From Aquilaria yunnanensis (Eukaryota; Streptophyta; Magnoliopsida; Malvales; Thymelaeaceae), in contig CM077596.1 in assembly GCA_039654915.1 (NCBI GenBank), positions 7,998,001 to 8,062,000 of the forward strand: a DNA stretch of 64,000 bases, given 5' to 3'. The notes beneath the pieces are model-generated. The model was not told the origin of the DNA. It made no database searches and saw nothing but the letters and a program-made list of their open reading frames with translations. Position numbers and translations under genes: made by a program. Shown in pieces: positions 36,258-46,843 of this stretch (its first letter is position 1; every line of letters starts with the position of its first letter).

Positions 36258-37620
36258 TCTATCCCATGTCACCGTCGTGGAGACTTGGCGCTCGAAGGAC
36301 AAAGGGATTTCAAGATCCCCCCTTGCACCTGAGACTCAACAGGTGACGACTCTGCCTGTGGCAGAAACTTCTATGATGGAGGACGATCGTCCCGTAACGG
36401 TAACGATGAGCTTCCTACGGGATTTTTAGTGTTCTATCGTTGCCGAAATCACTCAGCAGCTTGACCAAAGGTTGCCCCAACCTCCACCCACTCAAAGAGC
36501 CTCACCCCCGACCATTCGTCGGGAAAGAAGCTTGCGATCTACTCACCGGAGTTCAGGGAGTGGAGACTCCCTTGACACATATTCAACAGATGGTGAACCC
36601 GTTGAAGCGCGCCCCGCTAGAGGGGGAGCCCCAAAAGAGACCAGGGCCTCCTGTCAACGAAGCGCATCCCCTTACCAGAGGTCCCCCTCTCCCCCTCGCC
36701 GGAGTCGTTCCCCGAGGCGAAGAACAAATTCACCACTACCAGCAAGCACACGACGGCAGGAAGGAACCAGCACTGCCGCCCTTATGGAAAGGATCCTAGG
36801 AAGGCTGGAAAAGGTCGAGAAACAGATCTCCCGAAAATCAGTCTGGTCCCGGTTGTCCGACTCCTACACCGGAGAGGAGTCGCCTTTCGCACGAGAGGTA
36901 GTAGAGGCGCCTATGCCCAGTGATTTCAGGGTTCCTCGCCTGGAAACATATGACGGGCGAAGTGACCCCCAGGCGCACCTGACAAAATATAAGCGGAGTA
37001 TGGTACTCCATGGCGCGGATGACGCCACGCTCTGTAAATGCTTTGAGGTGACACTCTTAGGACCAGCAACAGCGTGGTATGGCTCTTTGCCCCAGGGAAG
37101 TTTGTTGAGCTTCCAAGAACTATCTACTGCTTTCACCCAACAGTTTATCGGTAGTAGGCCAACTGCCAAAATGCCAGTGCAAATGTTTGACATAGCTCAG
37201 AAAGGAGGGGAGACCATCCGCGACTATGTTGAAAGATTCAATCGAGAAGCACTGAGCGTACCGGATTTTCGGCCGAAAATTCGCATCCTGGAAATGGTCA
37301 GAGGACTGCGGAGGGACTCTGAGTTGTTCTACGAGTTCTCTAAAGACCCTCCAGAAACTCTTGGGGAATTTTACAGAAGAGCCGAGCAACACATGACGGC
37401 CGAAGAACTCATAATGGGAGGACCTAAGGGTGAACACCCTCGCACCGAAGGGCCTGGCCATCAGTCGCACCAACAGAACGAGGGAGAGCGGCCCCGCAGG
37501 CAAAGAGGAAAGAGGCCCGCAGCATTCACTCCCTTAAACACCACAAGAGCTAACATTCTAATGGCGCTAGAAAGGCAAGGGACTACAGTCCCAAGGCCAA
37601 AGGCCATGACCCTGGAGAAT

Positions 37621-37625
37621 AAAAG
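37621..37625. repeat. Element C target site duplication, left
   Basis: AAAAG, repeated at 48,519-48,523. Confidence 0.92.
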
Positions 37626-38504
37626 TGATCGCCAAACGCTATCGCCTCTATCTGGCCGAACTCCCTGCCACAATGATGGCCAGAAGAAGCTGGCGCTACC
37701 CGAGAAAAGGTGCGATCAGGCACCTCGGGAGATAGCCTAAGAGCTCCGAGCCCGGCACTCCAGGAAGCCCCGAGGGCACTACTCGCCCCCCCAAGGTTGT
37801 GAACATATAGCCTTCGGAAAAGCGGCACCAGACATAGCGAGCCGAACATGATATCCCCGAAGGCGGAACTCCCTGAAACTAGGAACCCCCGAACTGAGGG
37901 CTTGTTTCCCGAAGAGGCTCTGTCCGAACTAGAGGACGACCTCACCCAGGGACCTCGGGAGTACGGCAGGAGCATTTATGGAAGCATTTAAGGAAGCCTC
38001 TGACACGTCCTTTCGCAGACGTCATAAAGTCGCCTGAATAGGCGCTCTGACATACGGACGCCATCAGAATCACATCATGGCCCATCTCAGCACGTGGCTC
38101 AGGACAACTTGCTACCAGTTATCTGTCTCCTACGCCCAGAAACTCAGGGAACATCCGACCGAACACGTGTCGTGATCTGAATGGGCTAGGTGCTCCTATA
38201 AATACCAGGAATTAATACTGGGCAGGAGGCTGGTTGGTTGGCCAAACACTGCTCCCACACTCTGAGAAAACTACCAGGCGAGACTCTTCAGCCCTTTGTG
38301 CTATTTCCTCTGCCTTTTCTCAGCCACCACTGACTTGGGCGTCGGAGGCTCCCCCCCAGAAAAACACTCCGGGGGCCTCCTAACCCTTTGTTTCTGAGCT
38401 TTCAGGCACTCTCCTTCGGGCTGTCCATTCCACCAGGCGTTCTTCCTCCCAGAAGTCTCTCCACCAGTCACCATGACTATAAACGATGAGGCCCCTGGCC
38501 ATCA
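37626..38504 (+). repeat. Element C 5' LTR
   Basis: TGATCGCCAAACG to GGCCATCA, 879 bp. Contains the TATA box at 38,197, the GACTTGGGCGTCGGAGG block near 38,331 and the gag start codon at 38,473. The long minus-strand open frame inside (37,583-37,975) recurs in the other LTR and is not a gene. Confidence 0.96.
38197..38204 (+). promoter_or_regulatory. Element C LTR TATA box
   Basis: TATAAATA in the 5' LTR; repeated at 48,211-48,218 in the 3' LTR. Confidence 0.7.
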
Positions 38505-40125
38505 TTTGGCGCCGTCTGTGGGAACCCGCTCTGAGATCGCCGTCGTTGAGACTCGGCGTTCTAAGGACAAGGGGCTCCCGAAGTCCCCGTCCGCGCCTGA
38601 GATACAACCGGCTGCTGAGCAAACACTCCCAGGGACTTCTGCGCCTGAGGAAGACCGCCCTGTGGTAATCACCATGAGCTTCTTGAGGGACTTTCAGCGT
38701 TCGATCGTGTCTGAAATGACCCAGCAGATCGGCCGAAGGTGGCCACAGCAAGCACAGGCCCAGAGACCCCCCCCACCGACACGCCCTCGGGAGACAAGCC
38801 CCAAGTCTACACATCGCAATTCAGGGAGTGGAGACCCTCGCGGAGAATCATCCACAGAAAATATAGCCCTCGGGAAACGGCCTGTGGAACAAACCGGGTC
38901 CAAGCGACCGAGAGTCTCACAGCGAAGCAATTCGGCGCTTGAGCCGAGGTCCTTGTCCCCTCAGCGCCAAACTCGCCCCCCGAAGTGGCGCCGGCGATCT
39001 CCATTCCCTCAAGAAGGCCCTAGCGCCACAGTGCTGATGGAGAGGATACTAGCACGGCTGGACAGAGTGGAGAAACGAGTGGCCAGAAAACCCGTTTGGG
39101 CCAGACTCTCGGGAACAGGCTGCGAAGATGACTCGCCATTTATTCAGGCCGTTGTTGAGGCAGCCATGCCAGTTGACTTCAGAGTACCTCGGTTGGAGAT
39201 TTATGATGGCCGTACTGATCCACAGGCCCATTTGACGAAGTACAGACGCAGCATGATAATACACGGTGCTGACGACGCTACCATGTGCAAGTGCTTCGAA
39301 GTCACCCTCACAGGGCCAGCCACGGCGTGGTACAATTCCTTGCCTTCAGGAACCATCACCGAGTTCCAGGAGTTGTCCACAGCCTTCACCCAACAGTTCA
39401 TCGGGAGCCGACCTACGGCGAAGATGCCTGTTCAGATGTTCGACATAGAGCAGAGGAATGGAGAAACCATCCGAGACTATGTCGAAAGATTCAACAGGGA
39501 AGCTCTGAGCGTCCCAGACTTCAGGCCCGAAATCCACATTCTTGCCATGACACAAGGCCTTCGGCGAGACTCACAGCTGTTCTACGAGTTCTCAAAAGAC
39601 CCCCCGGAGACCCTCGGAGAATTTTACCGAAGAGCAGAACAGCACATGACCGCCGAAGAACTAAGAATGGCTCGGCCGAAGTCTGATCACCACCGCCCCG
39701 AAGAGTCCAGTCAACAAGCTCGGCATCCTACCGAATACGCAGGACGACCTCGGAGGATGCAAGGAAAGAAACCTCAAAATTTCACACCATTGAGCACTTC
39801 ACGGACCAACATTCTCATGGCGGTGGAAAGGCAAGGGACGCAGATTCGGCGACCAAGGGCCATGACCGCCGACAATAAGAAGAATGCAAAGAAGTTTTGC
39901 CAATTTCATCGCGACCACGGTCATGACACCGAAGACTGCTTCCAGCTGAAGAAGTACATAGAGTCGCTGATAAAAAATGGCCAACTTCGGAAATACCTGA
40001 GGATGCCATCCCCGAAAGGCAGAAAAATGCAGGAAGAAAGGGCCGAAGATGAGGACTATGACTCCGACAGGCGAAGAAATAGAAGTCCAAAAAAGCGCCC
40101 ATCACCTCCAGCAGGGGTTATTTAA
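38473..40125 (+). CDS. gag: Element C Gag polyprotein
   Basis: Structural protein that packages the element RNA into cytoplasmic particles; 550 residues, uninterrupted. The ATG lies 32 bp inside the LTR, and residues about 9-18 (GHHLAPSVGT) are encoded across the LTR end and the primer site. A Met further in (MSFLRDF) is an alternative start. Next come a Pro/Arg/Ser-rich segment, a helix (MERILARLDRVEKRV), and the Retrotrans_gag core at about 235-400 (FRVPRLEIYDGRTDPQAHL to EFYRRAEQHMTAEEL). A zinc finger CQFHRDHGHDTEDC is near 475-490 and the tail is basic. Protease follows in another frame. Confidence 0.95.
   Translation: MTINDEAPGHHLAPSVGTRSEIAVVETRRSKDKGLPKSPSAPEIQPAAEQTLPGTSAPEEDRPVVITMSFLRDFQRSIVSEMTQQIGRRWPQQAQAQRPPPPTRPRETSPKSTHRNSGSGDPRGESSTENIALGKRPVEQTGSKRPRVSQRSNSALEPRSLSPQRQTRPPKWRRRSPFPQEGPSATVLMERILARLDRVEKRVARKPVWARLSGTGCEDDSPFIQAVVEAAMPVDFRVPRLEIYDGRTDPQAHLTKYRRSMIIHGADDATMCKCFEVTLTGPATAWYNSLPSGTITEFQELSTAFTQQFIGSRPTAKMPVQMFDIEQRNGETIRDYVERFNREALSVPDFRPEIHILAMTQGLRRDSQLFYEFSKDPPETLGEFYRRAEQHMTAEELRMARPKSDHHRPEESSQQARHPTEYAGRPRRMQGKKPQNFTPLSTSRTNILMAVERQGTQIRRPRAMTADNKKNAKKFCQFHRDHGHDTEDCFQLKKYIESLIKNGQLRKYLRMPSPKGRKMQEERAEDEDYDSDRRRNRSPKKRPSPPAGVI
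38505..38525 (+). other. Element C primer binding site
   Basis: TTTGGCGCCGTCTGTGGGAA directly after the 5' LTR and inside the gag reading frame. Confidence 0.9.
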
Positions 40126-40187
40126 ATCCATTACCACGGGGTTCCCATCCTCGGAAAGAAAGCGGAAAGCCAGAGAAAATTGCAGTC

Positions 40188-40679
40188 ATGGAGTATCAAA
40201 GCCCATCAAAGAAGCTGGCTCGCAAAGATGGCCCCACTGTCGCCTTCCCCCACGACGATCCGCTACTGATTATGGTGAGAGTAGGGAACTGGGACGTCAA
40301 AAGAGTATTGCTTGATGATGGCTCAAATGCTGACGTCCTATTCTCGCACCTGCTGCCGAGCTTGGGCATCTCCGGCAGCGAACTGAAGCCTGTCACCTCG
40401 CCCACTTTTGGGGTTGGACCATCCGAACTCCCCGTCCTCGGATGGATCGACCTCCTGCTGATGATGAAAGGGGCTTCGGTGAATAGATCAGCTGAGTTGC
40501 ACGCCTCCACAATGGCGAGATTCATCGTCATGAACGCCCGGTCCTCATACAACGCCATCCTTGGAAGGCAGACAATGGGGAACCTGCATATTCGCCCTGA
40601 TGTGAAGTACTTCACTATCACATTTGCCACCAAGGATGAAGATGCAGAGGTGTTCATAGACCAAGCCGAGGTAAGATAG
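40188..40679 (+). CDS. Element C aspartic protease
   Basis: Cleaves the Gag-Pol polyprotein. The active site LLDDGSNADVLF has the catalytic Asp at residue 44 (40,317), with DDG in place of the usual DTG or DSG; B has the same form. The flap-side motif YNAILGRQ follows near residue 125. The frame stops at a TAG (40,677) after FIDQAEVR, where B reads on without a break into RT, so a change has separated protease from RT here. Confidence 0.88.
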   Translation: MEYQSPSKKLARKDGPTVAFPHDDPLLIMVRVGNWDVKRVLLDDGSNADVLFSHLLPSLGISGSELKPVTSPTFGVGPSELPVLGWIDLLLMMKGASVNRSAELHASTMARFIVMNARSSYNAILGRQTMGNLHIRPDVKYFTITFATKDEDAEVFIDQAEVR

Positions 40680-40726
40680 GTGTTCATGAAAGCGCGAAAA
40701 GCTCCGGCAACAACCTCGCGCAAACA

Positions 40727-41860
40727 ATGGAGGCAAGGGCACCAGAAAAAGGCAAAGAAGAAGATCCCGCCAAAACAGAAATGGAAGCAATAGAGCTTGT
40801 CCCAGGTCAATCTACCCGAATAGGGGAGAGCTTGGCCGAAGGTGACAAGGAAAATCTTGTATCCTTTCTGCTGGAAAATAAAGATCTGTTTGCCTACTCG
40901 CTAAAAAATATGCCGGGGGTGAACCCTGGCATAATACAGCATAGCCTCAAAGTAAGTCCGGAAGCAAGGCCTGTCCAGCAAAAGAAACGAAGCATCTCAG
41001 CCCACGAAAGCAGCTTTGTCAAAACCGAAGTCCAGCGTCTCCTAGACGCTGAAGTTATCAGGGAGGTCAAGTACCCCGAATGGTTAAGCAACGTGGTCAT
41101 CGCCACAAAAGAAGGTAGCAGCAAACTCCGGATGTGCATCGACCTCAGAAACTTGAATGATGCTTGCCCGAAAGACTCATACCCTCTGCCACCAATAGAT
41201 TCAACTGCTGAACATGGGCTCCTAAGTTTCCTAAACGCCTTCAGTGGGTACCATCAGATAAGGATGGACCCCGAAGATGAAGAGAAGACTGCCTTCATCA
41301 CCAAGGGAAGGACATACTGCTATATCAGGATGCCATTCGGGCTAAAAAATGCAGGAGCCACCTACCAGGGGCTGATGAACAAGGTCTTCAAAGACCAAAT
41401 GAGGAGAAACATGGAGGTGTACGTTGATGATATGATAGTCAAGAGCAAGCTGCCTGGCTACCACGTTGCAGATTTAGAGGAAACCTTCCAAAAGATCAGA
41501 GCCTCCGGGATCCGCCGCAAATCTGAAAAAAGCATCTTCGGGGTGACTTCGGGAAAATTCCTTGTATACATGGTATCCGAAAGAGGCATGGACGCTAACC
41601 CCGAGAAGATTAAGGCCCTGCTTGAATTCCGATCTCCTGGCACTGTCAAAGATGCGCAGAGACTCATCGGAAGAATAACCTCTCTGAGCAGGTTTATTGC
41701 CAGGTACGGAGATAGGTGTAGACCTTTCTCCAAAGTCCTCACAAAGGCAACAAAAATGGAAGGCGACCTCAGAAGAAATGATCATCCTTGGGATGAAAAT
41801 TGCCAAAAGGCCGGGGAGAGCCCCTCGTACTGTACCTCGCCGTCACAGAAAAAGCTGTGA
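40727..41860 (+). pseudogene. Element C reverse transcriptase, damaged
   Basis: Copies RNA into DNA. The YPEWLSNVVIATKE, MCIDLRNLNDACPKD, RMPFGLKNAGATYQ and EVYVDDMIVKSK blocks are present, with the catalytic Asp pair at residues 234-235. Five residues found in B (QLVDA, between PAID and TAEYG) are missing, a 15-bp in-frame deletion. After PFSKVLTKA the sequence shortens and shifts frame, so the link to RNase H is lost. RT starts in a different frame from protease. Confidence 0.9.
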
Positions 41861-42500
41861 GCTCGGTCCTCGTGAAGGAAGAAGGGTCAAAGCAATGGCC
41901 AGTCTACTATGTCAGCAAGTCCCTGCATGGCGCCGAAGTCAGGTACCCTTTGCTTCAAAAAGCTATATATGCCTTGGTGCTTGCAGGGAGAAGGCTGCGA
42001 CCATACCTTCAGGCTCACCCCATCATCGTCCGAAGTAGTCTGCCGCTACGGGATGTCATGAAGAGAGTTGATCATTCGGAAAGGCTCTCCAAGTGGTGCA
42101 TAGAGCTAGGCGAACACGAAATCACGCATGAGCCTCGGAAGGCCATAAAAGCTCAAGCACTGGCAGATTTTATCGTTGAAATACCCACCACTGAGGAGAG
42201 CCACTCGGATCCAAAAGAGGGTGAGCCAGAATGGACCTTGCACGTAGACGCAGCCTCGGGGTCGGAACACCAGGGAGCTGGAGTGATTATCAGGGGCCCC
42301 GAAGGCCTCGAGAAAGATTGGCGTGATAAAGGCTCGCGACGATTCCCAGCTGGTAGTTCGGCAGACGGCAGGAGATTATGGGGCGAAGGACCCAATCTTG
42401 GCAAAATAGCATGAGCTAATAGCAAAGCTCATCCAAGAGTTTGACGCCGTTCGGATCGAAAATATACCTCGGCGGAATAACACTGAGGCAGACTGCTTGG
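41800..42500 (+). pseudogene. Element C RNase H and second RNase H, deleted
   Basis: The first part (LVLYLAVTEKAVSSVLVKEE to RAIKAQALADFIVEIP) is the Ty3-type RNase H in the reduced form seen in Tat elements. The second RNase H starts WTLHVDAASGSEHQGAG, keeping the first Asp. It then loses about 80-90 bp that in B encode the NNIAEYEALIAGL segment with the catalytic Glu, and shifts frame. The terminal part (PRRNNTEADCLAKS) is present in the new frame. Confidence 0.85.
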
Positions 42501-43804
42501 CGAAGTCGAAAACATATATCGAGATGCTAGACCATCCGAGCATCTCAGTGCTGAGCATAACGACCTCGGGAACAGGATGGAAAGACCCAATAAAAAGATA
42601 CCTCACAAAGAATTTGCTCCCCGAAGACCCCGGCGATGCTGCAAGTCTGCGAAGACGCTCTGGAAGATTCTTCCTGATTGGTGAAGAGTTATATCGGCAG
42701 GGATATGCGAATCCACTGCAAAGATGTGTGGATGAAAAGGATACTGAAGTGGTCCTTGAAGAAGTTCACAAAGGCATATATGGTTCACACATTGGAACTA
42801 ATGCCCGTGCAGCAGTGATACTCCCCCAAGGATACTTCTGGCCTACCCTGAGAAAGGACGCAAGACAATTCACCCGGAAATGTGGTAACTGCCAGAGACA
42901 CGCGAAAAACCAGAGGACACCCTCGGAAATGGTAACTTCGGCAGATTGTCCTTGGCCCTTCGCAATCTGGGGTATAGACCTTATTGGGCCACTCCCCACA
43001 GCACCCGAAGACATGAAATTCTGCGATTGTAGCAGTGGACTATTTCTCAAAGTGGGAGGAGGCAGAACCACTAACAACTATCTCGGCAAAAGAAGTGCAG
43101 AAGTTCCTATGGAAGAATAGCGTATGCGGATTTGGCATTTCGAGGGTATAATGGATCCCAGTCCACAGACAAAGGATTCCAAGAATTCATCAGCAACCTC
43201 GGAATAAAGATGCACTTCGCCCTAGTAGCTCACCCCCAAAGCAACGGGCAGGTAGAAGTATCGAACAGGACCACAAAAGATGGCCTGAAAAAGAGACTAG
43301 GGGAAGCCAAGGGGAAATGGCCAGGAGAACTCCAAAGTGTACTATGGAGCTACCAAACGACGCCCCGAAGAGCCACAGGGGAAACTCCTTTCTCACTCGT
43401 CTTCGGAACAGAGGCTATTATCCCACTAGAGGTAGTTCAACCTTCAGTACGGGTGCAAGTATTTGATGAAGGTGGTAAGGACCTCGGCCTGAGAACCAAT
43501 CTCGATCTTGTGGCCGAACACAGAGAAATAGCCGAGCTGACAAGAAAAGCTTTTCAGCAAAAGAGTGACCGCGGCTGTAAACTTACGGGCCAGGCCAAAA
43601 GAAATCTAGAAGGGAGACCTTGTTCTCCGAAAGGCCGACTTCGCACCCCGAGGGCCATCCCATGGCGTACTTCGTGCAAACTGGGAAGGACCCTATCTGG
43701 TTCGCTATGAAGTACGAAAAGGCGTGTACAAGCTTGGCGACGCCAAAGGCGTAGAATTGAAGAACACTCGGCACTCAAACGCCTTGAAAAAATTCTACGC
43801 TTAA
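42501..43804 (+). pseudogene. Element C integrase, frameshifted and missing part of the core
   Basis: The zinc domain is present (GSHIGTNARA to CGNCQRHA, 42,780-42,905), followed by WGIDLIGPLP with the first catalytic Asp. After KFC an indel shifts the frame. Near 43,145 a short deletion removes the VADNRTQF block that holds the second catalytic Asp in B. The HPQSNGQVEVSNRT block with the glutamate is intact. The C-terminal part (VELKNTRHS) ends at 43,804. The enzyme cannot be active as it stands. Confidence 0.88.
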
Positions 43805-44449
43805 GGTTGGGCGGAGGAGTTATGTTGTACAGAATGGCCTTGAGAAAAATTCTTAAGTGTAAAGAAATTATGCAAAACAGAATTCCGCAGAGGTGCTCGC
43901 CATGATAAAGCGTAGATATGACTTTCCGAAACTCCCTTGAGCCATCACGCTCGGGAAAGATGGAAAACAAAAATCTCGCAGAAGTACTCGCCATAGCCAG
44001 CGCAGAGATAATTTCCCGAATGCAAACATGCTCGGGAAAATGGGAAGTGAAAAATCTCGTGAAAGGTTTTCCGAAGTCCCTTGAGCAAACATGCTCGGGA
44101 CAACTGGAAGAAGAAAAATTTGACTGAAGGTTTCCGAAGTCCCTTGAGCAATCATGTTCGAATTGGAAATGCAAAAGCCTGCAAAAAGACTTAGTCAAAT
44201 TTTTTCAGGCCTTCCAGAAAGTTTTACGAGTAAGCGCACTCGGGACAAAGGAAGGTAAAAAAGTTTCTTTAATCGCAGGTTTTTCGAAGTCTCCTGAGCG
44301 AACGTGTTCGGGACAATGGAAATGAAGAAACTAGCAAGAAAAGACTTAGCCAAAAAATCCTCATTAAGAGCAAAGCTGCTTTAAAATAGAGAACTGCCCG
44401 AAGAAGGATTACAAAATAGAAGGAAAGGAAAATGGGCCCTAAAAATTGG
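43805..44449 (+). repeat. Degenerate tandem subrepeats between pol and the antisense ORF of C
   Basis: About five diverged copies of a unit of roughly 60-90 bp, at about 43,921, 44,011, 44,067, 44,131 and 44,279. Core words are TTTCCGAAGTCCCTTGAGC and ACATGCTCGGGA, then a purine-rich stretch. They lie in the sense 3' region and just downstream of the antisense gene end. B shows nothing similar in its 356-bp interval. Confidence 0.75.
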
Positions 44450-46843
44450 CTAAGGGTTCGCGGCGTCCCGAGAGCCACTCGTCTGCCCGCCCTTTTCCGT
44501 CACCTTCGGCGCTGGAATTGAAGGAGGAAGTTTCAGATGTTCGACCTTGGACCATTTCCACCGAGGTCCCCCAGGAATGTTTAGACCCTCTAGAAAAGAG
44601 AGGTCCAGATCTGGGAACCTCTGGAGAACCTGGTGCCGAGCAAGGCAGAAGCCATCCTGGAACGCGACCTTGCTCATCTGATCAGACTTGTTCTTCTCAA
44701 GCTCGAGGTCGTCAAGCTCGTCCTTCAGATCCTCGACCTCCTCCTCCAGTGCCTTTATCTGCTCCTCCCCCTTCGGCTCGTTCTTCAACGATTCGACCTC
44801 GGCTCGGAGAGCGTTATTCTCACACGTCAACGACACTATACGGCCGTCAGAACCAGCCTTGTGCTGAAGAAGATCCTCGTTGGCGGCGAGCATCCCCTTT
44901 ATTTGGTCACCGAGGTCAGCGATCTTCCTGGAGGAGTCCTTTTGAAGTTCTTCTTTTTCCTTCCGGAACTCCTCCCGAAGGGCAGCTATTTCTTTCTCAG
45001 CAGCCTCTTTCAGCTGATGGTTCTTGGCGACCGACTCTGTGAGTGCGGTCCTTGTCTCATTCATGGTTCGAGTGGCCAAAGTTCGAAAAGCAACCTCCCT
45101 GGCCACCCGAACTCGGAGAAAGGCGGTGTACCCCATCAGCTGCAAAAAATAAGCGCAAGGTCAGTAAGAGCCAGAAACTTAGGAAAAAATTGAAGGGAAA
45201 GAGCTGTGAAGGATATACCTGAGCAGCATGCTCGGTAATCTTTGCGGCGAGGGTGTTATCCCCCGGGTGGGCCGCCGCTATAGCCCTGAAGGAGGCCTCG
45301 GTGAGCACTCCCTTCGAAATTTCCTTAGCCATTTGAGGAACGTCCTCGGAGTACATATTCATGTCCTCCGTGAACGTCCAAAAAGGCTCCTTGGGTATCT
45401 TCCCTTGCGGGATTTTGGCATCCCGAAGAGCTCGTTTCCGAGCATGATCGGCCACCCAGCCAGGGGTAGTCAACTCCCCTGCGTGGTAAGAATGACAAGG
45501 AGATTAAAAGATAAAGAAGCAAATCCAGAAAAAACAAAGGAAGTACACTTTGTCTGGAAACAAACCTGGCGGAACCTCGACAACATCGTCCTCGGAGTCC
45601 TCGACCGAAATGCCCTTGCCCTTCCGCTTGCGCCGCTCCTCGGCAGAAGGTACTTCTACCACTACATCAAGGAGGGCCTGTGACGCGGTAGGACTCTGAG
45701 GGGGAACGTCGGTTGAAGGGACCTCGGAAGCAGCAGCCTCAGACGCCGGAACTTCGGCTGTCGCAGGCTCCTCGGCGGTCTCCTCGGGGATTTCTTCTAG
45801 AACAGCTCTCCTTGCCCGTTTCCTCGAAGGCCCCGCGCCAGTAGACTTCCGCCTTCGGGAAGACACCTTGTTCGTCTGATCGCCCTCCTCCACTTGGCCG
45901 GTGAAAAGGGACTTGTAATAGGCGGCAGTCGCGTCGCCCATCTCTGAAAAAGGAGAGAAACATCAGCGTGAGTCCGAGGAAAGAACAGTAAAGGAGTAGA
46001 AGATAACTCACTTTCGGCAAGCGCTTCGAAAGAAATTTCCTCCTTAAGAAGCTTGACTAACCAGGAATCCTTCCCGGCGATGGCAGGAGCTGGCATCCCG
46101 AGGTCAGTCTCGTGCTCCTTTACCACCTTTAGCTCCCGAAGGACCTCTTCGGTCATCAACCTCCAGTTGATTGGAAAAGGGTAAAGGGCGAGCGGAACGA
46201 CCTCGGGATCCCAGTCAGAGACAGCCCGAATGCGGGCGTCGAAATCCGCGAACAAGGAAGCTAACTCTGGGGTCAGCAGCATCCTCGGATCAGCAACGTC
46301 CACATCCAGTGTTCCCTGAGCCCATCTGGTCGGAACGCACGACCAGGCCTCGTCCATCTTCATGAAGAAAAACTTCTGTTGCCACCCCCGCCAGCTATCT
46401 TTAGTGGCGAAGGTGAACATGAATTTCTTGCCCCCGGATCCCCGAGGTAGCATGAAATAGAAGCCACCCTTCGGGACCACAGAGAGCTTGTAATACTGCA
46501 TAAAAATTCTAAAATTGGGTTCTATCCCGAAGACGCCACACATGCAGAGGTAGGCGTTAAAATAGCAGAACGAGTTCGGGGGAAGCTGGTTCACAGCAAT
46601 GCCATGAAATTTGCAGAACTCGCACACCATCTTCAGGGGAGGATACCGAAGACCGGCCTTCAGCTGAGCTCGGAAAACGGTAACCTCCTTACTGCGGTTT
46701 GAAAAAGCATAATGGCTAGAACGAGGCAGCCTAGTATTGGCGTAAGAGGGAAGAAAGAATTTTTTCTTCCACCTCTCTAACTTTTCAGGGGTGGTACAAC
46801 AAGGATGGGCTAAAAGAGGCTGCCAGCTCTCAGGAAGGGGCAT
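44450..46843 (-). CDS. Element C antisense ORF (aORF), four exons, intact
   Basis: Exons 46843-46012, 45943-45566, 45478-45219 and 45139-44450, separated by introns of 68, 87 and 79 bp with GT-AG ends and pyrimidine-rich acceptors. They sum to 2,160 nt, 719 residues with no stop; phases are 1, 1, 0. Exon 1 carries the domain called putative gypsy type transposon (RAQLKAGLRYPPL, CEFCKFHGIAVNQLPPN, KDSWRGWQQKFFF). Exon 2 is acidic with basic patches (SRKRARRA, ERRKRKGKG) that could be nuclear signals. Exon 4 is mostly coiled coil, then QDGFCLARHQVL. The start is the first ATG; earlier codons are not ATG. Function unknown; antisense extra ORFs are known in Tat elements. The splice sites are my prediction. 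Confidence 0.85.

Larger units (their letters stand above)
36205..37625 (+). pseudogene. Element B gag, N-terminal part
   Basis: Capsid protein of the particle. The frame opens at an ATG in the LTR and reads through the primer site, which encodes HHLAPSVGT. A TAG at 36,427 interrupts it where C has Gln (RDFQRSIV). The second part is open to the C insertion: a Ser/Arg/Pro-rich segment, a coiled helix (MERILGRLEKVEKQI), then the Retrotrans_gag core from about 36,930 (DFRVPRLETYDGRSDPQAHL) to 37,400 (EFYRRAEQHMTAEEL). The C insertion falls in codon AAA-AG; the frame resumes exactly at 48,519. Confidence 0.92.

Noticed and set aside
37583..37975. Long minus-strand open frame at the left LTR of C (and its twin at 47,417-47,989)
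   Set aside because: It lies in the LTR, recurs in both copies because they are repeats, and has no domain or start context.
40660..40730. An Ogre-type intron between protease and RT in C
   Set aside because: B reads through the same place without a break, so the gap in C is better explained by a stop and a frameshift.
43917..44340. A CRISPR-like array
   Set aside because: Units vary in length and sequence, there are no unique spacers, and the context is a plant retrotransposon.
44446..45042. Plus-strand open frame of 198 codons opposite the last aORF exon
   Set aside because: It is the complement of a coiled-coil exon that has a clear splice and frame logic; its own composition is Ser/Pro-rich noise.
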